Shown: piece after piece, positions 44,079-52,233 of the stretch
How the letters are laid out: each line of letters starts with the position of its first letter
Position numbering within the stretch: position 1 is the first letter of the stretch
DNA from: an uncultured Thiothrix sp.
GTDB lineage: Bacteria; Pseudomonadota; Gammaproteobacteria; Poriferisulfidales; GCA-002705445
Length of the DNA: 64,000 nt
NCBI GenBank assembly: GCA_902595225.1
Contig: CACJPG010000004.1
Location: forward strand, 21,212-85,211
Reading direction: 5' to 3'
Notes under the pieces: model-generated
What the model was told of the DNA's origin: nothing
What the model saw: the letters and a program-made list of their open reading frames with translations, nothing else
Database searches by the model: none
Made by a program: the position numbers and the translations under genes

Positions 44079-44501
44079 ATGAAAAAAAATGAAGTTGAGC
44101 TTAATAGTGGCTTGAGCGCATTTGAAGCAAAACATTTCTCTAGAGCAATGCAACTTTTGTCACCATTAGCAGAAGAGGGAAACACTGAAGCTCAACATAG
44201 ATGTGCAATTATGTATCAAAACGGATTAGGCAACAAAGCAAATCCCCTGCTTGCTTTTAAATGGATGAAAGCAGCTGCAGAAAGTGGCCATGCATTAGCT
44301 CAACATGGATTAGGCTTCATGTATATGGAAGGAGACTGTGTTGAAAAAAATGGTGAAGCTGCTGTACATTGGTATACAAAAGCTGCTAGCCAAGGTTTAG
44401 TAGGTTCTTTGACTACTCTTGCAATGATGTATGAAGAAGGAAATCTTGTTGAGCAAGACAAAGAAAAAGCAAAAGAGCTTCTAAAAAAAGCTGGCTTTTG
44501 A
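44079..44501 (+). CDS. Sel1-repeat protein
   Basis: A 140-residue protein with three Sel1-like (TPR-type) repeats: EEGNTEAQHRCAIMYQNGLG, ESGHALAQHGLGFMYMEGDC and SQGLVGSLTTLAMMYEEGNL. These helical hairpins usually mediate protein-protein contact. There is no signal peptide, so it is cytoplasmic. A role in organising partners of the nearby block is possible but only inferred. It is preceded by GGGA shortly before the ATG. Confidence 0.85.
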   Translation: MKKNEVELNSGLSAFEAKHFSRAMQLLSPLAEEGNTEAQHRCAIMYQNGLGNKANPLLAFKWMKAAAESGHALAQHGLGFMYMEGDCVEKNGEAAVHWYTKAASQGLVGSLTTLAMMYEEGNLVEQDKEKAKELLKKAGF

Positions 44502-44557
44502 AATAATGATGAAACGTGTAAAATTGTTCTAAAGTAATTATATGTTTGAGGTTAAAT

Positions 44558-44797
44558 ATGCATAGTATTTATCAAAGATTGAACAGACTTCTTTATGCTT
44601 TAACTCTTATTCTTTTTTTAATTCATCCATTTAATATTATTTATTTCTTTATTAAAGGAAAATCTTTTTTTAGTTATATAGCAAAATTATTACCTTATAA
44701 TGAAAGCACAGTTGCACTTGCAGCACTTTTGATTTTCCCCCTATATTTAATAATAAGATGGGTCTTGACTGGACGCTTTACAATTAGACCTGCTTGA
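44558..44797 (+). CDS. small membrane protein of unknown function
   Basis: A 79-residue protein with two membrane segments (RLLYALTLILFLIHPFNIIYFF and VALAALLIFPLYLIIRW). The frame also opens at TTG 44546, but GAGG lies seven bases before ATG 44558, which decides the start. It ends two bases before the ilvD stop on the other strand. No family recognised. Confidence 0.6.
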   Translation: MHSIYQRLNRLLYALTLILFLIHPFNIIYFFIKGKSFFSYIAKLLPYNESTVALAALLIFPLYLIIRWVLTGRFTIRPA

Positions 44798-44799
44798 AG

Positions 44800-46485
44800 T
44801 TATTTAAACATATCAGTAACTGCACCTTTTGATGCAGAACTCACGAGTGATGCATATTTTGCTAGGATACCTTTCTTATACCTCTTTTTAAAATCTGACA
44901 ATTTCGCAGTTCTTTTTTTAATTTCTGCTTTACTAATTTTTAAATCAATTTTTTGAAGTTGAGCATCTATAACAATTTGGTCACCATTTTTTATTATTGC
45001 TATTGGCCCCTTCATTGCTGCCTCTGGAGAAACATGACCAATAACAAAGCCATGACTTCCTCCTGAAAATCTTCCATCAGTTATTAAAGCGACATCTTCT
45101 CCTAAGCCTTTACCCATAATTGCACTTGTAGGTCCCAACATCTCTCTCATTCCAGGCCCTCCCTTTGGCCCCTCATACCTTATTACAACAACATGTCCTT
45201 TTTTTACTTTTCCACCTAATATAGCACTCATCGCTTTCTCTTCAGAGTTAAAAACAATGGCTTTTCCTTCAAATTTTAAACCCTCTTTGCCAGAAATTTT
45301 TGCAACTGCTCCTTCTGGGGCAAGGTTTCCATATAAAACAACAAGATGACTATCTTTTTTTATCGGATCATTCAACGGTTTGATAATTTGCTGTTTTGCT
45401 GGATATTTTTTTGTTTTACTTAAATTCTCAGAAAGTGTTTTTCCAGTAACAGTTAAACAATCACCATATAACATGCCGGCATCAAGTAATATTTTCATTA
45501 ATGGCTGAATGCCACCAATTTTTACAAGTTCTGACATCATGTATTTTCCACTTGGTCTTAAATCGCCAAGAACAGGAACTTTTTTCCCAATTCTTGTGAA
45601 GTCATCTAATTCTAGTTTTACTCCAATAGCACTTGCCATTGCTAGCAGATGTAAAACAGCATTAGTTGAACCCCCAAGAGTTATTGTGACGGTTATGGCA
45701 TTAATGAAAGCTTTTCTTGTCATAATGTCCTTAGGAGTAATATTTTTATCAAGTAAATTTTTCATAGCTAAGCCAGAGTTTAAACAATCCAATTTTTTGT
45801 CCTTGGATATTGCAGCTTGAGACGAACTACCAGGTAGACTCATTCCCAGAGCTTCGACAGCTGAGGCCATTGTGTTAGCTGTGTACATTCCGCCGCAAGA
45901 GCCAGGACCAGGAATTGCATTTTCTTCAATCTTCTTTAGCTCAGCTGCAGATATTTCTTTCTTTGCAAACTTTCCCACAGCTTCAAAAACTGAAACTATA
46001 TCAATTTTTTTGTTCTTATATACACCCGGCATAATTGTTCCACCATAGATAAATAAAGATGGTCTGTTAAGTCTAGCTAATCCAATTAGACAGCCTGGCA
46101 TATTTTTATCACAGCCACCAATCGCAACTACCCCATCAAACCCTTCGCATCCAGCAACCGCTTCAATAGAGTCGGCAATAATTTCTCTTGATACTAGAGA
46201 ATATTTCATTCCTTCTGTTCCCATTGATATCCCATCAGAAATTGTAATGGTGTTAAAAATAACTGGTTTTAGATTATTCGACTTCACACCCTTGCTCACA
46301 GATTCGGCAAGCTGATTTATATGGGAATTACATGGTGTAACTTCACTCCAAGTTGATGCAATACCAACTTGAGGAATTTCGAAATCCTTATCTTTAAAAC
46401 CAACTCCCCTTAACATAGCTCTACTTGGCGCCCTCTCGAAGCCTTTTACAATTTCTCTTGAAAATTTTGTATTATTTTTTTTCAT
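44800..46485 (-). CDS. ilvD: dihydroxy-acid dehydratase
   Basis: Iron-sulfur dehydratase of branched-chain amino-acid synthesis (561 residues). Cluster Cys are in GGCDKNMPGCL near residue 115 and PGPGSCGGMYTANTM near 190. GGSTNAVLHLLA and the C-terminal TDGRFSGGSHGFVIGHVSPEA are family signatures. It overlaps fbpC by four bases and therefore may be transcribed with the iron transporter; it is also an iron-sulfur enzyme, so iron-linked control would make sense. Confidence 0.97.
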   Translation of the reverse strand: MKKNNTKFSREIVKGFERAPSRAMLRGVGFKDKDFEIPQVGIASTWSEVTPCNSHINQLAESVSKGVKSNNLKPVIFNTITISDGISMGTEGMKYSLVSREIIADSIEAVAGCEGFDGVVAIGGCDKNMPGCLIGLARLNRPSLFIYGGTIMPGVYKNKKIDIVSVFEAVGKFAKKEISAAELKKIEENAIPGPGSCGGMYTANTMASAVEALGMSLPGSSSQAAISKDKKLDCLNSGLAMKNLLDKNITPKDIMTRKAFINAITVTITLGGSTNAVLHLLAMASAIGVKLELDDFTRIGKKVPVLGDLRPSGKYMMSELVKIGGIQPLMKILLDAGMLYGDCLTVTGKTLSENLSKTKKYPAKQQIIKPLNDPIKKDSHLVVLYGNLAPEGAVAKISGKEGLKFEGKAIVFNSEEKAMSAILGGKVKKGHVVVIRYEGPKGGPGMREMLGPTSAIMGKGLGEDVALITDGRFSGGSHGFVIGHVSPEAAMKGPIAIIKNGDQIVIDAQLQKIDLKISKAEIKKRTAKLSDFKKRYKKGILAKYASLVSSASKGAVTDMFK

Positions 46486-47534
46486 CGTCTCTCAAAGATA
46501 ACGTAATGCTGAATATCAAGTTCAATTCCAATTAATTCACCAATCTCATGATTGTGATGACTAGGTGCGTAACAAAGTATTTGATGCTCATTATTATAAA
46601 GTAGTTTATATAAAAATTCTGCGCCTCTAAATTGTTTTTCTAATATTTTAGCCTTCTTTATACTTAAATCATTATGAATTATATCATCAGGTCTTATTAA
46701 CATTTCTAAATTATCAAACTTTGTAAGTTCGTTTTTTATTCTATTATTGTCAAGTGGGCCAAGTGGAATTTCAAAATCACCCTTATTGTTTTTTTTAAGA
46801 GGAAGAAAGGTGCCTAAGCCAATGAAATTCGCAACAAATTTATTTACTGGCTTGTGATAAATGTCATATGGAATTCCCACTTGCTGAATTGTGCCGTTGT
46901 TCATAATTGCAACTTTATCAGCTAAGTTAAAAGCCTCATTTTGATCATGAGTAACTATGATAGATGTTATTGCAAGCTCCTTTAGAAGTGATCTTACATC
47001 AGACACAAGCTCTTCTTTAATATCTTGATCAATATTTGAAAAAGGTTCATCCATTAAAATAATGTCTGGAGAGGGCGCAAGAGCTCTAACTAAAGCTATT
47101 CTTTGCTGCTCTCCCCCTGACAGTTCATGAGGATATTTATTTTTACAGTCAACTAGATTAACTAAATCTAATAAATAATTTACCCTATTATCTTTTTCTA
47201 ATTCAGTAGAATTTTTTAAACCAAAAACGATATTTGATTTCACATCCATATTTGGGAATAGAGCGTAGTCTTGGAAAACCATTCCCATGTTTCTGTTTGC
47301 AACAGGAGTATTTTCAACACTATTAGTTATACAAACTCCGTCTTTAAGAATTGTGCCGGATGAAATACTTTCAAATCCTGCTATTGCTCTTAACAGAGAA
47401 GTTTTCCCACAACCACTAGGACCTAGAATACAACCTATCTCTGAATCATCGATGTGAAAATTAATATTTGAGAGAACCTTATTTTTTTCCTCAAAGGTCA
47501 AAGATAAATTTGAAATGATAAGTTTTTTATCCAT
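46482..47534 (-). CDS. fbpC: iron(III) ABC transporter, ATP-binding protein
   Basis: ATPase of an FbpABC-type ferric iron importer (350 residues). Walker A GPSGCGKT near residue 38, Q-loop VFQDYALFPNMDV, signature LSGGEQQRIALVRAL near 135, Walker B IILMDEPF, H-loop VTHDQNEAF. The C-terminal about 110 residues form the regulatory domain seen in FbpC/PotA types. It lies nine bases after fbpB. Confidence 0.93.
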   Translation of the reverse strand: MDKKLIISNLSLTFEEKNKVLSNINFHIDDSEIGCILGPSGCGKTSLLRAIAGFESISSGTILKDGVCITNSVENTPVANRNMGMVFQDYALFPNMDVKSNIVFGLKNSTELEKDNRVNYLLDLVNLVDCKNKYPHELSGGEQQRIALVRALAPSPDIILMDEPFSNIDQDIKEELVSDVRSLLKELAITSIIVTHDQNEAFNLADKVAIMNNGTIQQVGIPYDIYHKPVNKFVANFIGLGTFLPLKKNNKGDFEIPLGPLDNNRIKNELTKFDNLEMLIRPDDIIHNDLSIKKAKILEKQFRGAEFLYKLLYNNEHQILCYAPSHHNHEIGELIGIELDIQHYVIFERR

Positions 47535-47543
47535 AGATAAAAA

Positions 47544-49115
47544 TTATACCTTATTTCTTTTTCCTAATATATTTTTTGTAATTATTATTACCGGAATAAT
47601 TCCTGCAATAACAATCATAATTGCTGAACTAGATGCATCTGCAATTCTTTCGTCAGATGCTAATTCGAAAGCTTTTATAGATAAGGTATTAAAATTAAAT
47701 GGTCTTAAGATTGCTGTAAGCGGTAATTCCTTCAAGACATCTATAAAAACAACTAAGAAACTTATTAATAAAGGAGTTTTTAGTAAATGGAAATGAATTT
47801 TAAAAAACATTGACAAGTTATTTGCGCCTAGAGACTTTGCAGCATCATCTGTAGCTATACTCACTGATTCTAAACCTGCCTTAATTGTTCTCGATGAAAC
47901 TGTCAAAAATCTGATACAGTACGCGAAAATTAAAATAAAAATCGTCCCGCTGAATAATAAGCCTACAGAAATATCAAAGTAACTTTGAAGGATTTGATTT
48001 AAATAATTATCAAAGTTTGAAAAAGGTATCATTACCGCAATGGCGATAACTGGACCAGGAATAGCATAGCCAAGAGTAATTATTTGCATAAACTTATTTG
48101 CAATACTTTTTGGTTTGAGCCTTTTTATGTAGGTTACCAAAATTGAAATTAAAGATATTATAACTGCAGCAATGAGAGCTAATATAAAAGTACTTTGAAC
48201 AATATCAAAAAAACCTTTATCAATAGTTTCATTCGATACAAAAATTGACCAGTATGCAAGCTGTAAAAATGGAATTAGAAATCCAAATAATAAAGGTAAT
48301 GCACAAATTAAAACTATCAAAAAATTATTTCTTTTTGAAGTTTTTTTTAAATTAAGTTTTGATTGTGTCTTAATATTTTCAGAGTAGCTGATTTTTCTTC
48401 TAGAATTCTGTTCAAGGAAAACGAAAACAAAAACTATGCTTAAAAAAAGTGTTGCCATTTGTGTGGCTGTTACAGCATCATTCATGCCAAACCATGTTCT
48501 AAATATTCCAGTAGTGAATGTCGGAATTCCCAAAAAAGTAACTGTGCCAAAATCTGCTAATGCTTCCATTGCTGCTAAAGTAACTCCCAAAGTTATTGCT
48601 GGTCTAGCCATTGGAATTGAAATTTTAAAAAATATATCAAATTGCGAAGCACCCAATATTTGGGCATTTTCATAAAGTTCTTTTGATTGCTCAAGAAATG
48701 CGCCTCTAGCAAGAATATATACATATGGATAAACAACAAGAGAAATCATGACAATACCACCAAATAAATTTCTTATGTCCGGCAAAAAACTATTACTATC
48801 AATTATGCCTACATACGTAATAGCTATGATGTATGCTGGCATCGCAAGGGGCATTAGCAAAAGCCATGAAATTAGCCTGCGGAACGGAAAGTCATATACT
48901 GAAGTTAACCATGCGGTAACTGTTCCAATAACAAAAGATAGAAACCCAACACCAACTGCGAGTGATAATGAATTTACAAAATAATCTAGTAAGACATTAT
49001 CAATAATATGCTGCCAATTTTCGCTATAAGAAAAAAACACAGAAGATCCCAAATAAACAAATGGAATCATGAAAAGTAATGATATGAAAATTGCTAATCT
49101 TTCAAAATTTAAAAT
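47544..49115 (-). CDS. fbpB: iron(III) ABC transporter, fused permease
   Basis: Two-fold permease with about 12 membrane helices and two EAA loops (ENAQILGASQFDIFFKISIPMARP near 150, and TDDAAKSLGANNLSMFFKIHFHLLKTP near 430), as in FbpB/SfuB. The first ATG, at 49070, starts inside the first helix. The frame continues upstream 15 codons with ILNFERLAIFISLLF, completing the helix, and the first possible codon there is ATT at 49115, six bases after AGGGGA and just behind the fbpA stop. I therefore use ATT (523 residues). Confidence 0.85.
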   Translation of the reverse strand: MLNFERLAIFISLLFMIPFVYLGSSVFFSYSENWQHIIDNVLLDYFVNSLSLAVGVGFLSFVIGTVTAWLTSVYDFPFRRLISWLLLMPLAMPAYIIAITYVGIIDSNSFLPDIRNLFGGIVMISLVVYPYVYILARGAFLEQSKELYENAQILGASQFDIFFKISIPMARPAITLGVTLAAMEALADFGTVTFLGIPTFTTGIFRTWFGMNDAVTATQMATLFLSIVFVFVFLEQNSRRKISYSENIKTQSKLNLKKTSKRNNFLIVLICALPLLFGFLIPFLQLAYWSIFVSNETIDKGFFDIVQSTFILALIAAVIISLISILVTYIKRLKPKSIANKFMQIITLGYAIPGPVIAIAVMIPFSNFDNYLNQILQSYFDISVGLLFSGTIFILIFAYCIRFLTVSSRTIKAGLESVSIATDDAAKSLGANNLSMFFKIHFHLLKTPLLISFLVVFIDVLKELPLTAILRPFNFNTLSIKAFELASDERIADASSSAIMIVIAGIIPVIIITKNILGKRNKV

Positions 49116-49125
49116 TTATTATCCC

Positions 49126-50190
49126 CTATTGCCATCCAACCCTATCCAGTAATTTTACAGCATCTGGATTTAAATCGCCTAACTTATTTAGAGATAATTC
49201 ATCTACTTTGATTTCACCCCAGCCACTTAGTATTTCACTTACTTTTACGCCTTCAACAACAGGGTATTCATTATTTGTTCTGGCATACCATTCCTGAGAT
49301 TCTTTTTCTAGCATGTATTTTATTAGCTCATTAGCGCTATCAACATTTTTTGAGTACTTTGCAATACCCACACCACTAATGTTTACATGAGCTCCCCAAT
49401 TTTCTTGGTTAAGAAAAATAACTTCAGTATTTTCTGCTGCCATTCTTTTCTCAGGTTCTTTAGAATTTAACATTAAAATGTAGTAATAATGATTAACAAT
49501 CGCAATATCACACTCTCCTTTTGAGACAGCAGTAATTTGCGCCCTATCATTACCTGATGGTTTGCGAGCAAAATTACCTACCAAATTTTTAACAAGTTTT
49601 TCTGCTTTTTTCTCTCCATGATTTGATATGAGTGAAGCAACTAGAGATTGGTTATAAATATTATTTGACGACCTCACACATATTCTATTTTTCCACTGGT
49701 CGTTGGCTAAGTCTTCAAAATTTTTTAAGTCTGCTTTATCTTTCATATTCTTTGAGACTACAACTGTTCTTATTCTTTTTGATATTCCGATCCACTGACG
49801 ATCTTTATCAATGTATTTAGAGGAAACTTTATTAATTACACCAAAGCTATTAATGCTTTGCAGCAAGCCCATTCTTTTTGCGCGATCTAATCTACCGACA
49901 TCTACAGTTATAAAAACATCAGCTGGAGAACTTTCTCCCTCAGACTCCATACGTTTAATTAATGCATCAGATTTAGCTGTAATAAGATTAACTTTGATAC
50001 CTGTATCACTTTCGAATTTTTTTAGCATAGGCTCAATAAGCTTTCCCTTCCTGCCAGAATAAATATTTACTTCTTCATCTTCATGACTTGCTCCAGAATG
50101 GCTATAACTGTTTAACGAAAATAGCGTAAATATTAATATAAAAATTATTCTCAAAGCTTTATAATCTCTTAAAAAGTGTGTATTTTGCAT
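49126..50190 (-). CDS. fbpA: iron(III) ABC transporter, periplasmic binding protein
   Basis: FbpA-type ferric-binding protein of 354 residues with N-terminal signal (RIIFILIFTLFSLNSYSHS). It has VNIYSGRKGKLIEPMLKKFE at the start of the mature part, DVFITVDVGRLDRAK, GNDRAQITAVSKGECDIAIVNHYYYI (Tyr pair for iron near residue 225), and WGAHVNISGVGIAKYSKN. The first gene of fbpABC; a palindrome lies about 60 bases upstream. It indicates uptake of inorganic iron(III) without siderophore. Confidence 0.93.
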   Translation of the reverse strand: MQNTHFLRDYKALRIIFILIFTLFSLNSYSHSGASHEDEEVNIYSGRKGKLIEPMLKKFESDTGIKVNLITAKSDALIKRMESEGESSPADVFITVDVGRLDRAKRMGLLQSINSFGVINKVSSKYIDKDRQWIGISKRIRTVVVSKNMKDKADLKNFEDLANDQWKNRICVRSSNNIYNQSLVASLISNHGEKKAEKLVKNLVGNFARKPSGNDRAQITAVSKGECDIAIVNHYYYILMLNSKEPEKRMAAENTEVIFLNQENWGAHVNISGVGIAKYSKNVDSANELIKYMLEKESQEWYARTNNEYPVVEGVKVSEILSGWGEIKVDELSLNKLGDLNPDAVKLLDRVGWQ

Positions 50191-50242
50191 TTATATTTTC
50201 CTTAATATAATGGTTGGATTAGGTTGTAAATGATAATATTTC

Positions 50243-50262
50243 TCATTTGCATATGCAAATGA
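50243..50262. promoter_or_regulatory. 20-bp perfect palindrome between fbpA and ilvE
   Basis: TCATTTGCATATGCAAATGA reads the same on both strands. It sits about 53 bases before fbpA and 24 before ilvE, in the only intergenic space between them. The left flank TGATAATATTTC matches part of a Fur box, 13 of 19 positions when aligned as GATAAT-type hexamers. This could be a Fur-like site for the iron genes or an operator for ilvE. Confidence 0.5.
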
Positions 50263-50285
50263 ATAATTATTTGGAGTCTTTCGAT

Positions 50286-51209
50286 ATGTCAATGTCAGAT
50301 AGAGATGGATTTATATGGTTTGATGGTGAGCTGGTGCCTTGGCGAGAGGCCAAAGTTCATGTATTAACTCATACACTTCATTATGGTATGGGGGTCTTTG
50401 AAGGTGTTCGCGCATACGAGACTGATCAGGGGACTGGCATATTTCGCCTATCAGACCATACTAAGCGCCTAATAAACTCTGCAAAAATTTTAGGCATGAA
50501 AATACCTTTTTCTGAAAATGAAATAAATGAGGCAACAAAACTTGTTGTTAAAGAAAATAAATTAAAATCCGGTTACATAAGACCTATGTGCTTCTATGGT
50601 TCTGAAGGCATGGGTCTTAGAGCAGATAATTTAGAAGAGCATTTAATTGTAGCTGCATGGGAATGGGGTTCATATTTTTCTGAAGATAATTTGAATAACG
50701 GCATAAGAATTAAAACATCTTCATACACAAGGCATCATGTAAACGCAACAATGTGTAAAGCTAAAGCGAATGGAAATTACATTAATTCGATGCTTGCTCT
50801 TCAAGAGGCTTTAAATTGTGGTTACGATGAAGCACTACTTCTTGATGTTCATGGTTATGTTTCAGAAGGAAGTGGTGAAAACCTTTTCATGGTAAGTAAT
50901 AATACTATTTTTACACCTGAGGTAAATTCTGCACTTGATGGCATAACAAGAAGGACTGTTATGAAGATTGCTGAGGATGAGGGAATAGAGATAAAGGTAA
51001 AACAGATTACTAGAGACGAAATTTACATAGCAGATGAAGCATTTTTTACAGGTACAGCCGCAGAAGTAACCCCAATTAAAGAGCTTGATGATAGATCAAT
51101 TGGAAATGGCTCAAGGGGTCCAATTACTGAAATTCTTCAAAAAAAGTTTTTTGATATAGTTAATGGTAAGTCAAAAAAGTACAATGATTGGCTTACAATT
51201 GTAAAATAG
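50286..51209 (+). CDS. ilvE: branched-chain amino-acid aminotransferase
   Basis: Class IV PLP transaminase for Leu, Ile and Val (307 residues from this start). Motifs: DRDGFIWFDGELVPWREAKVHVLTH near the N-terminus, HYGMGVFEGVRAYE, the PLP Lys in TMCKAKANGNYINSML near residue 160, and FFTGTAAEVTPI. Starts at TTG 50247 would lie within the palindrome; ATG 50286 has GGAG nine bases before, so I start there. It is followed by a zinc-finger protein, the arrangement also seen in pseudomonads. Confidence 0.95.
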   Translation: MSMSDRDGFIWFDGELVPWREAKVHVLTHTLHYGMGVFEGVRAYETDQGTGIFRLSDHTKRLINSAKILGMKIPFSENEINEATKLVVKENKLKSGYIRPMCFYGSEGMGLRADNLEEHLIVAAWEWGSYFSEDNLNNGIRIKTSSYTRHHVNATMCKAKANGNYINSMLALQEALNCGYDEALLLDVHGYVSEGSGENLFMVSNNTIFTPEVNSALDGITRRTVMKIAEDEGIEIKVKQITRDEIYIADEAFFTGTAAEVTPIKELDDRSIGNGSRGPITEILQKKFFDIVNGKSKKYNDWLTIVK

Positions 51210-51213
51210 ATCT

Positions 51214-51408
51214 ATGATTACAAAAAAAAACAAGAAATTGGACGATGCAATCTTAATTAAAAGATCAAATTTACCACTGTGTTGCCCGCGAGATAACTAT
51301 ATGAAATTAGCTCACCCAAAAATTTTCTTACCTATAGAAAAAAGTCCTGATGGAGTTATTCAATGTCCATACTGTTCAACAGTTTATAGATTAATAGAGG
51401 ATGAATAA
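51214..51408 (+). CDS. CHCC zinc-finger domain protein
   Basis: A 64-residue protein with LPLCCPRDNYMKLAHPKIFLPI and CPYCSTVYRL; the Cys-His-Cys-Cys set matches the zinc finger of the NDUFS6-like (zf-CHCC) family. It lies four bases after ilvE, as in other gammaproteobacteria, and before LPS genes. Function is not established. Confidence 0.85.
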   Translation: MITKKNKKLDDAILIKRSNLPLCCPRDNYMKLAHPKIFLPIEKSPDGVIQCPYCSTVYRLIEDE

Positions 51409-51432
51409 TCTTAAAAAAAAATAAATTTTAGA

Positions 51433-52233
51433 ATGTTGATCTCTGTAATTATTACAACCTATAATAGTCCAGACTTTCTTAAGAAGTGTTTAAATTCATT
51501 TTTAAAACAAAAAGACAAAAATTTCGAGATAGTTATCGCTGATGATGGTTCAACAGAAGATACGAAGAGAACTATTGAAAATTTTAAAGATTCATTCTTT
51601 AAAGTCTCACATGCATGGCATGAGGACATTGGATTTAGAGCAGCAAAAATTAGAAATGAAGCAGTAAAACTTGCGTCTGGAGAGTTTTTAGTTTTCATTG
51701 ATGGAGACTGTATTGTTTTTGATGATTTTATAATGAATCATAGGAGTCTTTCAGAAAAAGGCTATTTCTCAAGAGGTAATAGATCAATGCTGTCTTTAGA
51801 ATTTTCTGAAAGAATAATTTACGAAGAAGATCAAAATAAAATAGGATTTTTAAAATTTATCAGGTTAAGGCTAAATAAAGATATAAACAGAATTTTACCT
51901 GTCATGAGATTTCCAAATTATCCTTTCAGAAAGCTTAATAAAAAAAAATGGCAAGGAGCAAAAACATGTAATCTAGGTGTTTGGAAAAGTGATTTTGAAA
52001 GTATAAATGGTTACGATGAAAATTATGAGGGTTGGGGCAGAGAAGACTCGGACTTTGTTGTTCGCCTAATTAATAATAATATTTTTAGAAAAGAAGCAAT
52101 TTTTTCTACAGGTTTATTGCACTTAAAACATGAAATTATTAGTAGGGAAAATTTTTCAAAGAATGATAAACTACTCAAGCAGGCGATTAATAATAAAAAA
52201 ACTTACATAAATAATGGATATAAAAAATCATGA
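51433..52233 (+). CDS. family 2 glycosyltransferase, LPS-type
   Basis: GT-A transferase of 266 residues: VIITTYNSPDFLKKCLNS, IADDGSTED near residue 36, FIDGDCIVFDDF (DxD equivalent) near 95, and the C-terminal acceptor segment GYDENYEGWGREDSDFVVRL near 198-217 typical of the galactosyltransferase-like Glyco_transf_7C module. It probably extends the core oligosaccharide. It overlaps hldE by four bases. Confidence 0.87.
   Translation: MLISVIITTYNSPDFLKKCLNSFLKQKDKNFEIVIADDGSTEDTKRTIENFKDSFFKVSHAWHEDIGFRAAKIRNEAVKLASGEFLVFIDGDCIVFDDFIMNHRSLSEKGYFSRGNRSMLSLEFSERIIYEEDQNKIGFLKFIRLRLNKDINRILPVMRFPNYPFRKLNKKKWQGAKTCNLGVWKSDFESINGYDENYEGWGREDSDFVVRLINNNIFRKEAIFSTGLLHLKHEIISRENFSKNDKLLKQAINNKKTYINNGYKKS

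Noticed and set aside
39819-44797. CRISPR array expected near a Cas6 gene
   Set aside because: No regularly spaced repeats of 20-40 bases are visible here or elsewhere in the window.
50247-50285. Upstream TTG start of ilvE
   Set aside because: It falls inside the 20-bp palindrome and has no Shine-Dalgarno sequence; ATG 50286 has GGAG.
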